NCBI GenBank assembly: GCA_047495785.1
Contig: JBLDXI010000007.1
Location: 2,604,001-2,668,000, forward strand
Reading direction: 5' to 3'
Origin: Lepidodermella squamata
Taxonomy: Eukaryota > Gastrotricha
Length of the DNA stretch: 64,000 bases
Shown here: positions 42,982 through 55,128 of the stretch, in pieces
Position numbering within the stretch: the stretch's first letter is position 1
Layout: every line of letters begins with the position of its first letter
Notes under the pieces: generated by a model
Databases searched by the model: none
What the model was told of the DNA's origin: nothing
What the model saw: only the letters and a program-made list of their open reading frames with translations
Position numbers and translations under genes: made by a program

Positions 42982-44597
42982 ATGACTGATTTAACAGAAA
43001 TTGAGGATGGTGGGAACTTCAGGTTGCCGAATGTCGAGCCTGCTCAATATTTATCGCCGCAAGAAATCAAAGATTTAATGCTGCTATCTAAAGATTTTGT
43101 AACTATGCACGGCGGCTTGCTGGAGAAGCCGGGTAAAATTATTCAACACGTGCCTTTCCTACTATTTCCATCGCCTTTCCCGCGCAATTTATTCGACATG
43201 GTTGTGCAAATTCAAATCGATTTCCACGTGAGTAGAAAAATCGCACATTAAAAAATGAAAAAAATCAAAATTTGAAATATGAAAATTTGTGGCCATTTTT
43301 TATTAAAAATTGAAAAGTCGAAAATTTAAGGTGGTCTTTTAAATTAATTTTTTTAAATTTTTTTCAGAATTTGATTCATCGGCTTTCCCTTGATCGAGAC
43401 TTCATGTTCGAAGCTCTCAGACCAATTATCGAGACAGATCGGCTGACCAAACAGCTCTGGGACCTTTACGAAAGGGTTCACCTCAAAGAAACGCAAAACC
43501 CACGAATCTACATGATTTTATGCCGAAACGACTACATGTTAGATGCTTCAGTCGAAGGGGAGATGAGCATCAAGCAGGTCGAATTCAACATGATAGCAGC
43601 TGGCTTGGGTCCAATGCAAACTTCAGTCACGAGCTGGCACCAATTCCTAATGGAAAGACTTCTGAAAGAAGGACCTAAACCAGCCTTGGAAAAACCTGGC
43701 CAAGGAATCGCTGAAACCATCGTTGAAGCTGTCAAAGCTTACGAGCAAATTTACGAAACTAGCGAAACCCACGTCCTATTCGTCGTCGATTCGCCTACGA
43801 AAGATATTTTCGACCAACGTTGGGTTGAAGTTGATATTTTAAAATCTCACCCTACCGCTAAAATTATTCGAAGAACTTTCAAAGACTTGCGGTTTTTGAT
43901 TGATCGCGATGAAATTGCGAAATCTGGCCGGTTGATTGTTGAAAATCTCGAAATTTCTGTCGTCTATTATCGACATGGCTACGACGAAGGGCATTACGAC
44001 TTTGAAGCTGGCGATTGGGAGTTAGTTCGACAGCCGATCGAACTCAGCCGAGCTGTAAAATCACCCTGCGTTGCTCATCAATTAGCGAATACGAAAATAA
44101 TGCAACTAGCCGTGATGAAAACCGGTGTTTTAGAGCGGTTTGGTTTGAATCCGGAGCAAGCTGCAAGAATGCGGTCAACTTTCACCGAAATGCTTGGTAT
44201 TGAAGATGAAAAAATCTTTGAATCAGGAATTTCTCGGCCTAACGATTACGTTTTAAAGCCGATGAAAGAAGGTGGCGGTCATAATTATTTCGGTGCTGAA
44301 ATGGTAGTGAAACTTGAAGAATTACGGCGAAATCCTGATAATAGAGAAACGTTTATTCTGATGAAACTCATGAAACCGCCGCATTATTTAAATATCAGTG
44401 TAACACCCGGTGATTCGACGGCTAAATTCGAGAATTTTTCGACTGAACTCGGCATTTTTGGCGGATATCTCGTGGTTGATGGTCACGTGAGGTGCAACAA
44501 TTATCTCGGTTATCTTATGCGATCTAAAACTGCGCAGGCGAAGGAGAGCGGAATAATGTCTGGATCTGGCAAATTGGACTCGGCATTTTTTGTCTGA
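42982..44597 (+). CDS. Glutathione synthetase, copy 1
   Basis: Exons 42982-43227 and 43368-44597 join to 491 residues, normal for the eukaryotic enzyme, which joins gamma-glutamylcysteine and glycine with ATP in the cytosol. Visible signatures: QVEFNMIAAG and FDQRWVE in the substrate-binding region, SRAVKSPCVAHQLANTK, the glycine-rich ATP-grasp loop VLKPMKEGGGHNYFG, and the C-terminal ELGIFGGYLV...GYLMRSK...GSGKLDSAFFV. I start at MTDLTE because an acceptor-like CAATAG precedes it; an in-frame ATG at 42901 would add a hydrophobic stretch that is more likely outron. The paralog follows at 45316. AATAAAATG lies about 20 nt after the stop. Confidence 0.88.
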
Positions 44598-44639
44598 TTT
44601 CTGTTTTTAAGATTTTAATAAAATGATTTTCTCACCTCT

Positions 44640-45300
44640 ATATTACCTTCGTTTTAAAATGCCAATAAGAGGACGTTATTTCCCTTAGCGTATGTAGCAA
44701 GTGTCATCTTATTGCTGAATGAGTGACCTGAAGATGCGTATTAAATTGCACCATCCCTATTATTGCGCGTAGTGGCGTGTATTGTTATTATTATTGCTAT
44801 AGCGTCGTTTTTTGACCGATTTAGCTGCTTGTTATATATAACTCTATGCTCGCTATATTACCGGTACATAGAAGGAAAAACAAGGTAAAAACGCGCCAGC
44901 AGCGCAAAATAGATCTTTCTAGCACGCTGATTCATTTCATGGCGTATATAAATATTATGTACCGGTAGCCCACACCATCTTTATACATACCATTCGCTTT
45001 ATTTAGACTTCTATCAAATCTTATAGCCCATGATTCTGTGTAATTCTAGTGTATAGATATTATATGTATTGAAAAATCGTGCGCTTTTAAAAACTCCACC
45101 TTAAAATTCCAAAGATAACTGGAATTTTATTTTTTCCGCTCCCTATTTTTGCTTCTCAGTTATATAAATCAATGTGATACTTGTCGTTTCTACGAATAAT
45201 TCATGCCAAATTATACTAGAGGCTTATATCGATCTCTATCGTTTGGCAAACATCGCATTGTTATCATTGATTTTACTATGATATAGAAAATTTCTTATAA
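44640..45300. other. Spacer between glutathione synthetase copies
   Basis: AT-rich with ATT-rich simple sequence near 44780; no gene seen. Promoter of copy 2 expected at the right end. Confidence 0.5.
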
Positions 45301-45315
45301 AAAATTATTCTAGAA

Positions 45316-46880
45316 ATGTGCTCGACGAAAGAGCAGCCGAACAAAGAAATGTTCGAAATTCCACTGCCGACCGATCCTCCACGTTACCTGACTCGGTCTG
45401 AAATTCAAGATTTAATTCTGATGGCTAAAGACTATGTAACAATGCACGGAGGTCTTTTACGGACTCCAGAAAATCCCGACTCGAGTGATATGGCGAGACA
45501 TGTCCCATTTCTTCTATTTCCGACGCCTTTTCCTCGGCAGTTATTTGATCTCGTTATGGCGATTCAAGCCGATTTTCACGTAAATTTATAGCAAAAATAC
45601 TGATTTTTGAAAAAGTCTTTATTTTATTTTAGAATTTAATACATCGCGTCTCTTTGGATGAAAAGTTTCTGTACGACGCTTTGAAATCGATAATCGAAAC
45701 AGATAGTTTCACATCTCGGCTGTGGAACTTGTACAAAGAAGTATATTCTGAACTTGGCTCTAAGCCAAGAATTTACATGGCAATGACGCGGAACGACTAT
45801 ATGCTAGATTCTGGTGCTGAACTCGGGATAAAGCAGGTTGAATACAACATGATCGCAGCTGGCTGTGGTCCTATGCAAACGAAAGTCAACTCGTGGCACA
45901 AATTCCTCATCGAACGGTTGTTAGGCATCGATTCGAAACCTCTCGCTGTAACCGGCCATGACTCCCCGACAGATGCTGGTAAAGGAATCGCGGCGACAAT
46001 TATTCAAGCCCTTGAAGCTTACAATCAAACCTTTTCGACTTCTGATACTCATGTTTTGTTCGTAATCGATTCTCCGTCGAGAAATATCTTCGACCAACGC
46101 TGGGTTGAACTTGAGATTTTGAAAGCTCACCCAACGGTTCGAGTCCTTCGGAGGACATTAGCGGATCTAAGGACACTCATCGACCGTGACGAAGTTGCGA
46201 GATCTGGCCGTTTAATGGTTGAAGGGCTCGAAATTGCAGCTGTTTACTACAGAACGGGTTACAACGAGGAGAACTACGACTTCGAAGCCGGTGATTGGGA
46301 CCTAGTCCGGAGGCCGATCGAACTCAGTCGAGCAGCTAAATCTCCCTGTGTAGCTCATCAACTGGCGAATATGAAGCGCGTTCAACAAATTCTTGCTAAT
46401 CCCGGTTGGTTGGAACGATTCGGCTTGAATCCGGAACAAGCTGGTAGAATGCGCCAGACCTTCACAGTCATGCAAGGATTAGAGTCTGACGAAGCTTTGA
46501 AACTTGGATTATCCCGACCTAACGACTTTGTGTTGAAGCCGATGAAGGAGGGCGGTGGGAACAATTATTTCAGCTCAAATTTGGTGGCTAAGATCGAGGA
46601 ACTGCGGGACAAACCTGACCGAGTGAACTACGTCCTTATGAGCCTAATAAAACCCCCTTTCAGTCCTAACGTCAGCATCGCACATGGCAATAGCTGCTGC
46701 GGGATCAAATTTGAAAAATACTCCACCGAACTCGGAATCTTCGGCGGTTTTGTCGTTGTGGACGATGTGATGGTGAAGAACGACTACCTTGGTTATCTCA
46801 TGAGATCGAAACCTCTTGGTGCCAATGAGGGTGGAATCATGTCTGGGGTCGGTCGCATAGACTCAGCTTATTTTGTCTGA
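45316..46880 (+). CDS. Glutathione synthetase, copy 2
   Basis: Exons 45316-45579 and 45633-46880 join to 503 residues. The intron is at the same codon as in copy 1 (after QADFH, before NLIHR). Key segments are conserved: QVEYNMIAAGCGPMQT, FDQRWVELEILKAHP, SRAAKSPCVAHQLAN, VLKPMKEGGGNNYFSS and KYSTELGIFGGFVVVDD, with a short insertion (about ten residues) before GKGIAATI. Both copies look active; they have diverged well beyond a recent duplication. Whether one has changed acceptor amino acid or tissue use cannot be read from sequence. Confidence 0.87.
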
Positions 46881-46959
46881 AATTTTACACCGGTTTTTAT
46901 TTATTCTAAGACCTCAAATCGAGAAATAAAATTGTTTTACAACTAAGCATCTCTTATGT

Positions 46960-48885
46960 TTATATTTGGTCGAGGGATAACGGTTTCGGGACGGCTAAGA
47001 AGATAATGCAAGGCGTTAGAATGATTGCTATGATGTAGAGGACCATTGAAACGCGGCTGACGAAGAAAGCAACCTTTTTCCACTGCTCCTCGCCTTCAGC
47101 GTCCTCGTTAACTGGCTTCTCCTCTTCGACAGGCTTATCCTTCATCGAAATGGTATTTTCCCTACTCTTTGAAGCAATGACATCGCCACCTGTCAGCGCG
47201 TTGTTTGAATTGCTGTCATCGACTATTGTCTTTTGTTTGACGAGTATCGTCTTCTCTTTCGTTGGCTCGACTTTTGGCATCCTGCTGCATGCGTTCAAGG
47301 CTTTCATTACCCATTGCGGGGGTTTGGACTGGAAGGTACAAGATATCGTATGAAATGAAGTGCATCAATATTTTTTCTTACCTTCTTCAATTTGCCCCTA
47401 CTCAAAGCCCAGAAAATCAAAGCCTGGCCGCCGATTATTATGAAGCAGATGTAAATCATGTTAGCGTAGATGTAGATGGCAATTATCGGAATTTGAAGGC
47501 TTGATTTCGGTATGTCACCCATAATCATAGAGTTGAACACACTGTATGCTAGCAGGCACGTGAAAGCAAATCCAAACTTCCCAACTGCATCAATCTGAAA
47601 AAAAAACCCAATCATTAAACTGGCATTGGGAGCTTCTGAAAAAGTTACAGGAAGGGCGAAAACAACGAAAACAATCGCGGCAATGATAATGCCTGGGGTA
47701 ACTATGTTGATCATGTAGTACAAGGGTCGTCGCCTTAGACGGAATTTGAGGATTATAACGTTGTAGTTCGATCCATAGTCTTTAGCTACTGTCGTTGAAT
47801 AACCGGTATCTAAAACCTCCCACAATGGATGGTCGACCCATTCATCTTCTTCCCTGTCGAATTTGAATGGTATGATGCCGTTTGCTGGGTCGTTGTAAAC
47901 AAGCAGTTGCATCTGGTCGTTGTCGTAGTTCATAGATTGGATCACAATCTTGCAAAGCTGTTCATCCATGGGATAGTAGCGCAAAAACAGAACGCATTTC
48001 ACTGAAAATTCCCCAGTTGCAATGAAGTCTATTTCGCCGTCGTCGTACAGAACAGCCATATTCCTTGATGGATCCAAGAAGCTCTTGGCACTGCCATCTC
48101 TTTAAGATGGGAAATTTGGGATTCAACAAATTAACTAGGTACATTCATCTTACGGAGCATTTGAAATAGCCAGGTCTGGAGTCCAAATTGTTCGAGCTGG
48201 TATCGTAATTCGCTCAATGCAGTATTCGGGATAGTCCTCCCAATCAAGGAAATCATCATCCCACGACTAAAATATTGTTATTCTTAAGGAGGAAGATTTG
48301 ATGAATATAAGCAACTTACAGCGCTCAGGTAGCCCGTGGCAGATAATCTGTTATCCTGAATGTTCTACAAAAGCAGAGATGATACAAAGCAGAGATGAGG
48401 TAAATTGAGCTGCAATTGGGGAGCGTTGCTTACAAAGTCCAATATCGACGAAACGACCAAATAAACCCGAACAGTAACTGGCAGCGATGCATTCCTTATC
48501 GGCCGGAAGTTCTTCGAATAACCCTTGGAGACTTTTTTGAACAAGTCCGTTTCCGTGATGATATTATCTGTCAAGAGATATAGGATTTGCAAGTCATAAT
48601 ATCGCCATTTTCCCTTGTGTTATTACCTCTCTCAGTTTGGCAGTAATCTCCATCGATAACCTTCTGCTTCCTCTTCTTTCGCTTGCGATTCGTTATCGTC
48701 GACGAACGATAAGTCGAAGTTTCGTAAGTAACTGCCTTCGTGGTTTGTGCCGTCGTGGTTTGAGCTATAACTGCTGCAGCTGTCACTGGCTCCACATCGA
48801 CGCTGTCTTCATCATAATCAGTTGACTGAGCTTGCGCTAACCCAAGTGACAGTAGTAGGACAACGGAGACAATCTTCAAGTTCAT
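46960..48885 (-). CDS. Cys-loop ligand-gated ion channel subunit 1
   Basis: Seven exons (48885-48627, 48567-48434, 48364-48320, 48266-48154, 48099-47649, 47594-47382, 47328-46960) join to 527 residues. A signal peptide and Thr-rich linker precede the ligand-binding domain: SWDDDFLDWEDYPEY, IWTPDLAISNA, and a Cys-loop CVLFLRYYPMDEQLC with the canonical 13-residue spacing. TM1 starts YYMINIVTPGIII, TM2 is GKFGFAFTCLLAYSVFN, TM3 follows IPIIAIYIYANM, then a long acidic/basic loop and TM4. The TM2 and PKSS pattern resembles nematode cation-type LGC/acetylcholine receptor relatives more than GABA/glycine channels; the ligand is unknown. Paralog at 49303-51182. Confidence 0.85.
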
Positions 48886-49302
48886 TTCGAATCGTCCAGA
48901 AGAATCGGATCACAGTTGAGATGAGGAATGAATAGTCAGCTGAATTGCGAATCGCAATTATTATTCATGAGGTGGTGCCTATGCTATACGCCACGAAGTG
49001 ACTGGTCTGCATAACGTTGTAGCCATAGTAGAAATTGATTATTCATCTCGGTTGTCAAGAGGCACCTATTGTTTTCAAAAAAAACAAACTGCTTATATTT
49101 TCCAGCTCGTGTATCGCTTGAATCGATTGGTAGAACTTGCCGGAAAATGATCAAAACAAATATCCTAATCAGGGCCAATGCTCTCGCCGACTTAGTCTAT
49201 TAATATCATGCCCAGCTGATAGAGAAAAATTGGAAAATTACCGACACAGGAATCAAAAATTATAATTCTTTATTTCTGAACCTTAAAGAGTTCTGACATA
49301 TT

Positions 49303-51182
49303 TCAATAGTCCTTCAAAGACAGAGGTTTAGGCAAGGCGATGAATATAACGCAAGGGGTGACTACAATAGCAAGGACGTAGAGAAGCATGCTGAAGCCGC
49401 GGCTGAAGAAGAAAGCAATTGTGGTCCATTGCTGCTCAATAGATTCGTTCTCGTCGCTTTTTTCCTCAACGCTGGTCTTCGTCTTTTCTTTGCCCATCGT
49501 TGTCGAGTCTTTTTCAACAGTTTCAGCATTTGCCTCTAAAGCAGGTCCATCGTCAATGTCTGATTTCGGCTTCACCATTATTGTATTCTCTCTGCAGGGT
49601 TCGACCTTGGATTTTCTATCCAAACACGTGAGTGCTGTAATGATCCAGCTCGGTGGTTTCCTCTGTACTCAAAATGAATTATGCTGAAAAGTTAGGCAAA
49701 CTTTGAGGCCTACCTTTTTCTGTTTACCCATGCTCAAAGCCCAAAAAACCATTCCTTGCCCGCCAATTACAATCAAGCAGATGAAGATCATGTTGGCATA
49801 GACGTATATTGAAATTATCGGCACCTGAAGGCTTGATTTCGGTATATCCCCCATAATCATCGAGTTGAACACGCTATAGGCTAGAAGGCAAGTGAAAGCA
49901 AATCCAAACTTCCCGACAGCATCAATCTAAACCAATTTTTTGGGTAAAGTGACGAGAAACTGTTGAAGGAACTTACAGGTAGGGCGTAAACTACGAATTC
50001 AATGGCAGCTATAATAACACCTGGGGCTACTATGTTTATCATATAGTACAGCGGGCGTCTCCGAAGCCGAAATTTGAACAACACGACATTGTAGGACGAT
50101 CCGTAATCTGGCTTTGTCAACCTAGCGTAGGTGTTGTCCAAGACTTCCCACAGAGGGTGGTCGACCCATTCATCTTCATCGGTTTTGAATTCGAATGGCG
50201 GCGTGCCATCTTCAACGAACACATCCATCTTCAGTTGATCGACGTCATAACTTTTGGATTGGATGTATATCGAGCATAGCTGTTCGTCAAACGGGTAGTA
50301 GCGGAGATGCAGGACACATTTTATTGAAAATTCCCCGCTAGCATAGTAGTTGACCACACCGTCGTCATAAAGAACTGCCATGTTCGTTGAAGGGTCCAGA
50401 AACTTCTTCGCACTCCCATCTCTGAAACAAACGCCTGAAATTTAGGAAAATGGTAATAATTTAAACACAAACGGAGCATTGGTGATAGCAAAACTGGGTG
50501 TCCAAATAGACTTCGCAGGAATCGTGATTCTTTCAATACAGTAATCCGGATAGTCTTTCCAATCCAGAAATTCGTCAACCCAAGACTGAAAATATTCAAA
50601 ATTAGTTAACACAAGTGGAAATTACGGTGCAAAGGTACTTACAGCGAAGAAATTGCCAGTTGCAGAAAGTTGGTTTTCCTGAACATTCTGCTCAAAAACA
50701 TTAGTATTTAGTATATTCCATCATATTTATTCTGAACTTACGAAGTCCAAAATAGAGTATATGGCTAAGCTGACATTGACCATGATTGGTATAGATGCAT
50801 TGTCCAACGGCCTGAAGTTCGGGGAGTAATTTTTTGAGACCTTCTTGAACAATTCTGTTTCCGTTATCATATTGTCTATAGAGAGGAACTGATGTAAGAC
50901 GAGGAATGATGTGAAAAATCTTTACTCGCCTGACTCGGTTAAGCAATCATCTTCTTCATTAGGCTCTGCTGTAGTGCTGGCTAGTCGCTTTCTATTATGA
51001 TCTCTGTTCCTCCGCCTGTGCGAGCTTCTCATTGTCGAATTCAATTCCACGCCCTTGGTACTGGCCACCAATGCGGCTGGAGTTGGGTCTTGATAATCGG
51101 CGTCATTATAGTCAGTAGTTTCAGCCAAGGAAAAGCCCGAAGGTACGGCGATGAGAATAGATAGAGCTAATATCGCGTTCAT
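49303..51182 (-). CDS. Cys-loop ligand-gated ion channel subunit 2
   Basis: Seven exons (51182-50930, 50875-50742, 50687-50643, 50585-50473, 50421-49977, 49926-49714, 49662-49303) join to 520 residues with the intron sites of subunit 1. Landmarks: SWVDEFLDWKDYPDY, IWTPSFAITNA, Cys-loop CVLHLRYYPFDEQLC, TM1 YYMINIVAPGVIIAAIEF (note Glu in TM1), TM2 GKFGFAFTCLLAYSVFN, TM4 before PKPLSLKDY. The first intron appears to use a GC donor (CAG|GCGAGT), because only this keeps frame with subunit 1. It is divergently arranged with subunit 3, start codons 210 bp apart. Together the three could form heteromers, but this is inference. Confidence 0.85.
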
Positions 51183-51392
51183 GACTGCTTATTAAAATGC
51201 TCACAGACCACTCGGCTGATACTTGAAGCTAACCTCGAATCAATATGCATAGACAATGTGATGTCGATTGGCAAATCAATTGTCAGCCGTAGCTATGGAT
51301 GCGCCCTTATCAAAAATGTATGATAAGCTGGGTAGCCAAGTCACAAGCTACATCACTCAATTTTCCGGTATCGAAACTAAGCTAAATCCAAT

Positions 51393-53075
51393 ATGTTCCG
51401 AATTCTTCTTGCGCTGACTCTTGTAGCAGTGATTTCTGCCAACGACAATTGTGATAGATCTGCTGAAGACGACGAATGCGTCGGAATTAGTAACATAATA
51501 TTCTAACTAAAATCCGTATTAGCTATTTATTTACTTTCAGCTTTTAGCGAGAAACAATTGTATGACGAGATTTCGTCAGGCTACAACCGAAATCATCGGC
51601 CGCGAAGAAACGCCTCTCACTCGATAGATGTCCAACTCCGATTCATTATCGACGGAATTTCCGACTTCGTAAGCCCAAACAATTATCCTAGTTCTCAGGT
51701 TGAATATAGGGATTCTTCAGGTAGAAAAGGACAATCTTCTAAAGCTCAATGCTAGGGTGAAGCTAGTAAGTCCTAAACCATAATGCTCGGGGTGTTTGAT
51801 TATGTTTTGATTAATCAGACCTGGAACGATGATTTCTTAATTTGGAATGAGACCGAAAAATGGAATTGTAAATGTCAGTTAGTTGCACCAGCCAGTCTGG
51901 TTTGGCTGCCCTCCATCCAAGTTGCAAATTCACCGTAAGATATCTACTTTTCCATTACTTGCTGCTGTTTGAGTTTTTCACTTTCAGTGATGCTGGCAAG
52001 AGTCTACTGGATCTTGAAAACCAGAAAGTGTTCATCTACGACGATGGATCTGTGTTCATCACGTCCAGCGGTGTTTTGAATGTCAAATGCAAGGTTGACC
52101 TAGAGTTCTACCCTTACGACTTTCAAGTATGGCTGAAAGCTGATTTTACAACGTTAGTCATAGTTTTGATTCCAGCGATGCAGCGTCATATTCAAAAGCC
52201 CGTATTACGAGTCTGAGCAAATGAATCTTATTCCTTACGATCCAAAAACAAACCCGGTCGAGACTGAAGGTTACGTTTTCGAGGTCGATACTACAGTCAG
52301 GCATGGCATTTGGCAGGTTGTAGGAGAGGAGGACACTTTCCAGGAATTTTCAAAGACGAATGTCGTAAGTTTGAATGCTGAGTTGTCTGAAATGAATTAC
52401 GGCCTCATTTAAATTCAGCTAACCTTCGAACTCGTTTTGGCAAGACGTCGCCTGTACTACGACATCAATATCATTACTCCTAGCGTGATTTTATCTACCG
52501 TCGTATTGGTGGTCTACGTCCTTCCGATAAATGAGGTCGCCAAAATCAGCATAGGCTTCACCATTCTTTTGGCTTACACCATTTTCCAAAACATGGTCGT
52601 AGGGGATATTCCAAGGTCTAGCCAAGGATTTCCAATGGTCAGCCGCTACATTGTCTCGCAGCGGGTGTACATCGCCGCGATCCTTTTAGGTGGCCAGGGC
52701 ATGGTCTTCTACTGCCTCAGTATTGCGGAGATGAGCTCGAAAAAGCGCGACCGAACTATTGGAAAGAAAGCTTATCGTGTAATTGAAATTGCCTGCAAGA
52801 TTCTGTTGATTCCAAGTGTTCGTCGCCTCAAATCTGCCAAGTGCAATGAGAAGGATGAGTCGAAGCGAGAGGGCGATCCTGAGGGCGATCTCGGAGCTTT
52901 CGACCAATGGAACCAGGTTGCGATGTTGGTTGAGCGCGTGTCGATGATTTTCTATATTTTGGCCATTATCATCACGCCTGTGGTCATTACACGATACAAT
53001 ATCCAATACGTACCCGATGACAATGACAGCCAGCGAATCAAAGGCGAATCTTCTGATTATGATTACGAAGGCTGA
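51393..53075 (+). CDS. Cys-loop ligand-gated ion channel subunit 3
   Basis: Seven exons (51393-51489, 51541-51668, 51721-51765, 51819-51934, 51988-52126, 52176-52364, 52419-53075) join to 456 residues. The N-terminal linker is much shorter than in subunits 1 and 2. Landmarks: TWNDDFLIWNETEKW, LVWLPSIQVANS, Cys-loop CKVDLEFYPYDFQRC (complete only after splicing the 49-nt intron), TM1 YYDINIITPSVILSTVVLVV, TM2 AKISIGFTILLAYTIFQ, then PRSS. Exon 3 is 45 nt, as in subunits 1 and 2. The TM1-TM2 intron of the other two is absent here. Diverged but intact. It shares the 210-bp intergenic promoter region with subunit 2. Confidence 0.82.
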
Positions 53076-53079
53076 ATAA

Positions 53080-54346
53080 GGGATAAAACATTACAACTAA
53101 GGTCCCGTACTATTATTTTTTTGGTTTTTAGAAATTTATTTCAGCCCATTTTTCGGAGAAATAGGGAGACAAGAATTTAAAGCACAAAGAACCTCGTGTA
53201 AGAACAATTTCACAATTATTGTCCACTTCGAAAAATGATGCGTTGTTACAGTTGGAGAGTTGATACTTTCATGTAATAAAATAATTAGCTTGAATGGTAA
53301 TCGTATTTCTAATCGGTTCTAAAAGGTGAAAGCCGAAACTGTGAAATTTGAACTAAATTGCGAAATGTGATGACGTTTACAGGAGAATTATATTGAACTC
53401 GGCGAAATTCATGAAACCGGACAATTTGAATTCAATTCGAGGCCGATTTGAAGAACCTGGCCAGCTTCCGCAATTTTCAGAGCTTTTATTAGGATACGAA
53501 CGAAATCTCTTGGCTAATTTCATAATATAGCTGGAATTCATGATGGAAGCTGAATTTAATTCTGCACCGTAAAAAACTTCAAACCGGTTTTAAATTAACG
53601 ATTAACGATTATTTATTAAGGGTACTCCTGTCAGCGGAACCAAATATGCTGTATCGGAATAAAATGTTGGACTTTTCTAGTGGCCTGAAATCGCTTTTGG
53701 AATATTTATTGCAGGTCAAGATTGGCTACAAAAATTCTAGAAAATCATCAGTGAATTCGGCGCAATATTCTCTATAATACGGAGTGTTCAAATCAGAATT
53801 CATGCTTAGCCCAAAATTAGTAGAAATATTAATAAAATGACTCGTCTCGCAACCGCGTGCCATCTATGTCACTTGTCTATGAACTGTTCTGTTCGACAGG
53901 CGGGATATTATTTCATTGTATTGTTCTTTTATGTTGATGACTAATGGACAAATAAATTTGAATTTAGAATTTAGACTCTTGGCACATTTCGAATTTGGTT
54001 CCGAGAGAGAAAGAGAGATACCGATTTATTGGTGGTCTTATTAATTCATTTTCATTGTTTACAATGAAGAGCTATTTTCATCACTTTTTACCTTAACCAC
54101 CTAACATTCTCTCAGAGATGACAAACTGACTATAGAAATTATTATCAATTATTTGAAGCACCGGTTTTCGATCTGATTCTCCAACAAGTCTCAGGCGACA
54201 TTGAACACCGTTTTAAAAATCAGGTTTTTATTGTTGACAGTATAACACGTGCGCGAGTAGTGCGCACACCGAAGTGCGCGCCGCAATGTATATCAATAAC
54301 CAGCCCTTCCATATTGTTCAATTGCTGAACTAAAATTGCACTGTAA
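53080..54346. other. Intergenic region with dispersed repeat fragment
   Basis: No gene recognised. 53630-53740 is the reverse-oriented counterpart of 24025-24135. The right part holds the promoter of the homeodomain gene at 54347. Confidence 0.55.
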
Positions 54347-55007
54347 ATGGTAGGTCTTTTCCAAGCTAACGTGCAATTTTCTGCATTTTCTTCTCCATTT
54401 TGTCGCAGTATTATAAGAAATTGATTCTCGCCCGATGGTTGGCGGAAACGTCGGGAAAAAATTGCGATAAAGAGAACAAAGAATCAGATGCAGCAGATTC
54501 GGCGGCCGATCATGGAAATCTCAACCATCCAACATTGCCACTCAAGTCTATTCTGAAGGAAACGAAGAAAGTCACGACGAACGTTCTGAAATCTGCAGAT
54601 AATGAACCTGTGAAGAAGAAAGCCCGGCAGGCTATTAGGCCCAAAGTGAAAGCTGATCGCGAACGGCCATCATCGCTGCTTAAAGTCAAGGTTATGTTGG
54701 GTATAAGTTCCGCTTATTTTTTTAATTTTTTAATTATTCAGTATCCTGCAAATTTGAGCCGGGCGTGCGAAACTCTTCGCGAGGTAACTTGGCAATTTTT
54801 CCTGTACTTTAGGAAATTATTTCTTTCGTTTTTTAGATATTTTCGTTACATCCTCGACCAAGCCCTGAGTTTTTGGCAAGTCTCTCCGACAACATGAAAA
54901 TCGGCGTCGGCTATTTGAAGCTTTGGTTCCACGAACAGCGAAAATTATCGAATATCCTCCGAAAAAAATTAGTGACAGCACCGAACAATTCTAACCCGAA
55001 TAATTGA
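54347..55007 (+). CDS. Single-homeodomain protein
   Basis: Four exons: an ATG-only exon (54347-54349, then GTAGGT), 54409-54690, 54742-54783 and 54837-55007, giving 165 residues. The first ~95 residues are Lys/Asp/Ser-rich with basic NLS-like runs. The homeodomain spans exons 2-4: LSRACETLREIFSLHPRPSP, then YLKLWFHEQRKLSN. The ATG-only first exon is inferred from frame and a good acceptor; no later in-frame ATG precedes the homeodomain. The next gene, an H3 variant, starts 122 nt after the stop with an acceptor between (TATTTTAG, 55045), so this looks like the first gene of a three-gene operon. Confidence 0.7.
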
Positions 55008-55128
55008 TTGAAAATCGTAACTATTTAATTAAATTTATATTTTAGTGATTTTATCGATTTTATCGATTGGCAATTTCCATATTTGAGCGAAGAGTCTTGT
55101 TGTGATTGGATTGGTTTTGTGACGATTA

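Noticed and set aside
47595-47648. Extra residues between TM1 and TM2 of channel subunit 1
   Set aside because: The frame stays open but GTAACT...TTTTCAG borders define an intron, and subunit 2 has an intron at the same codon.
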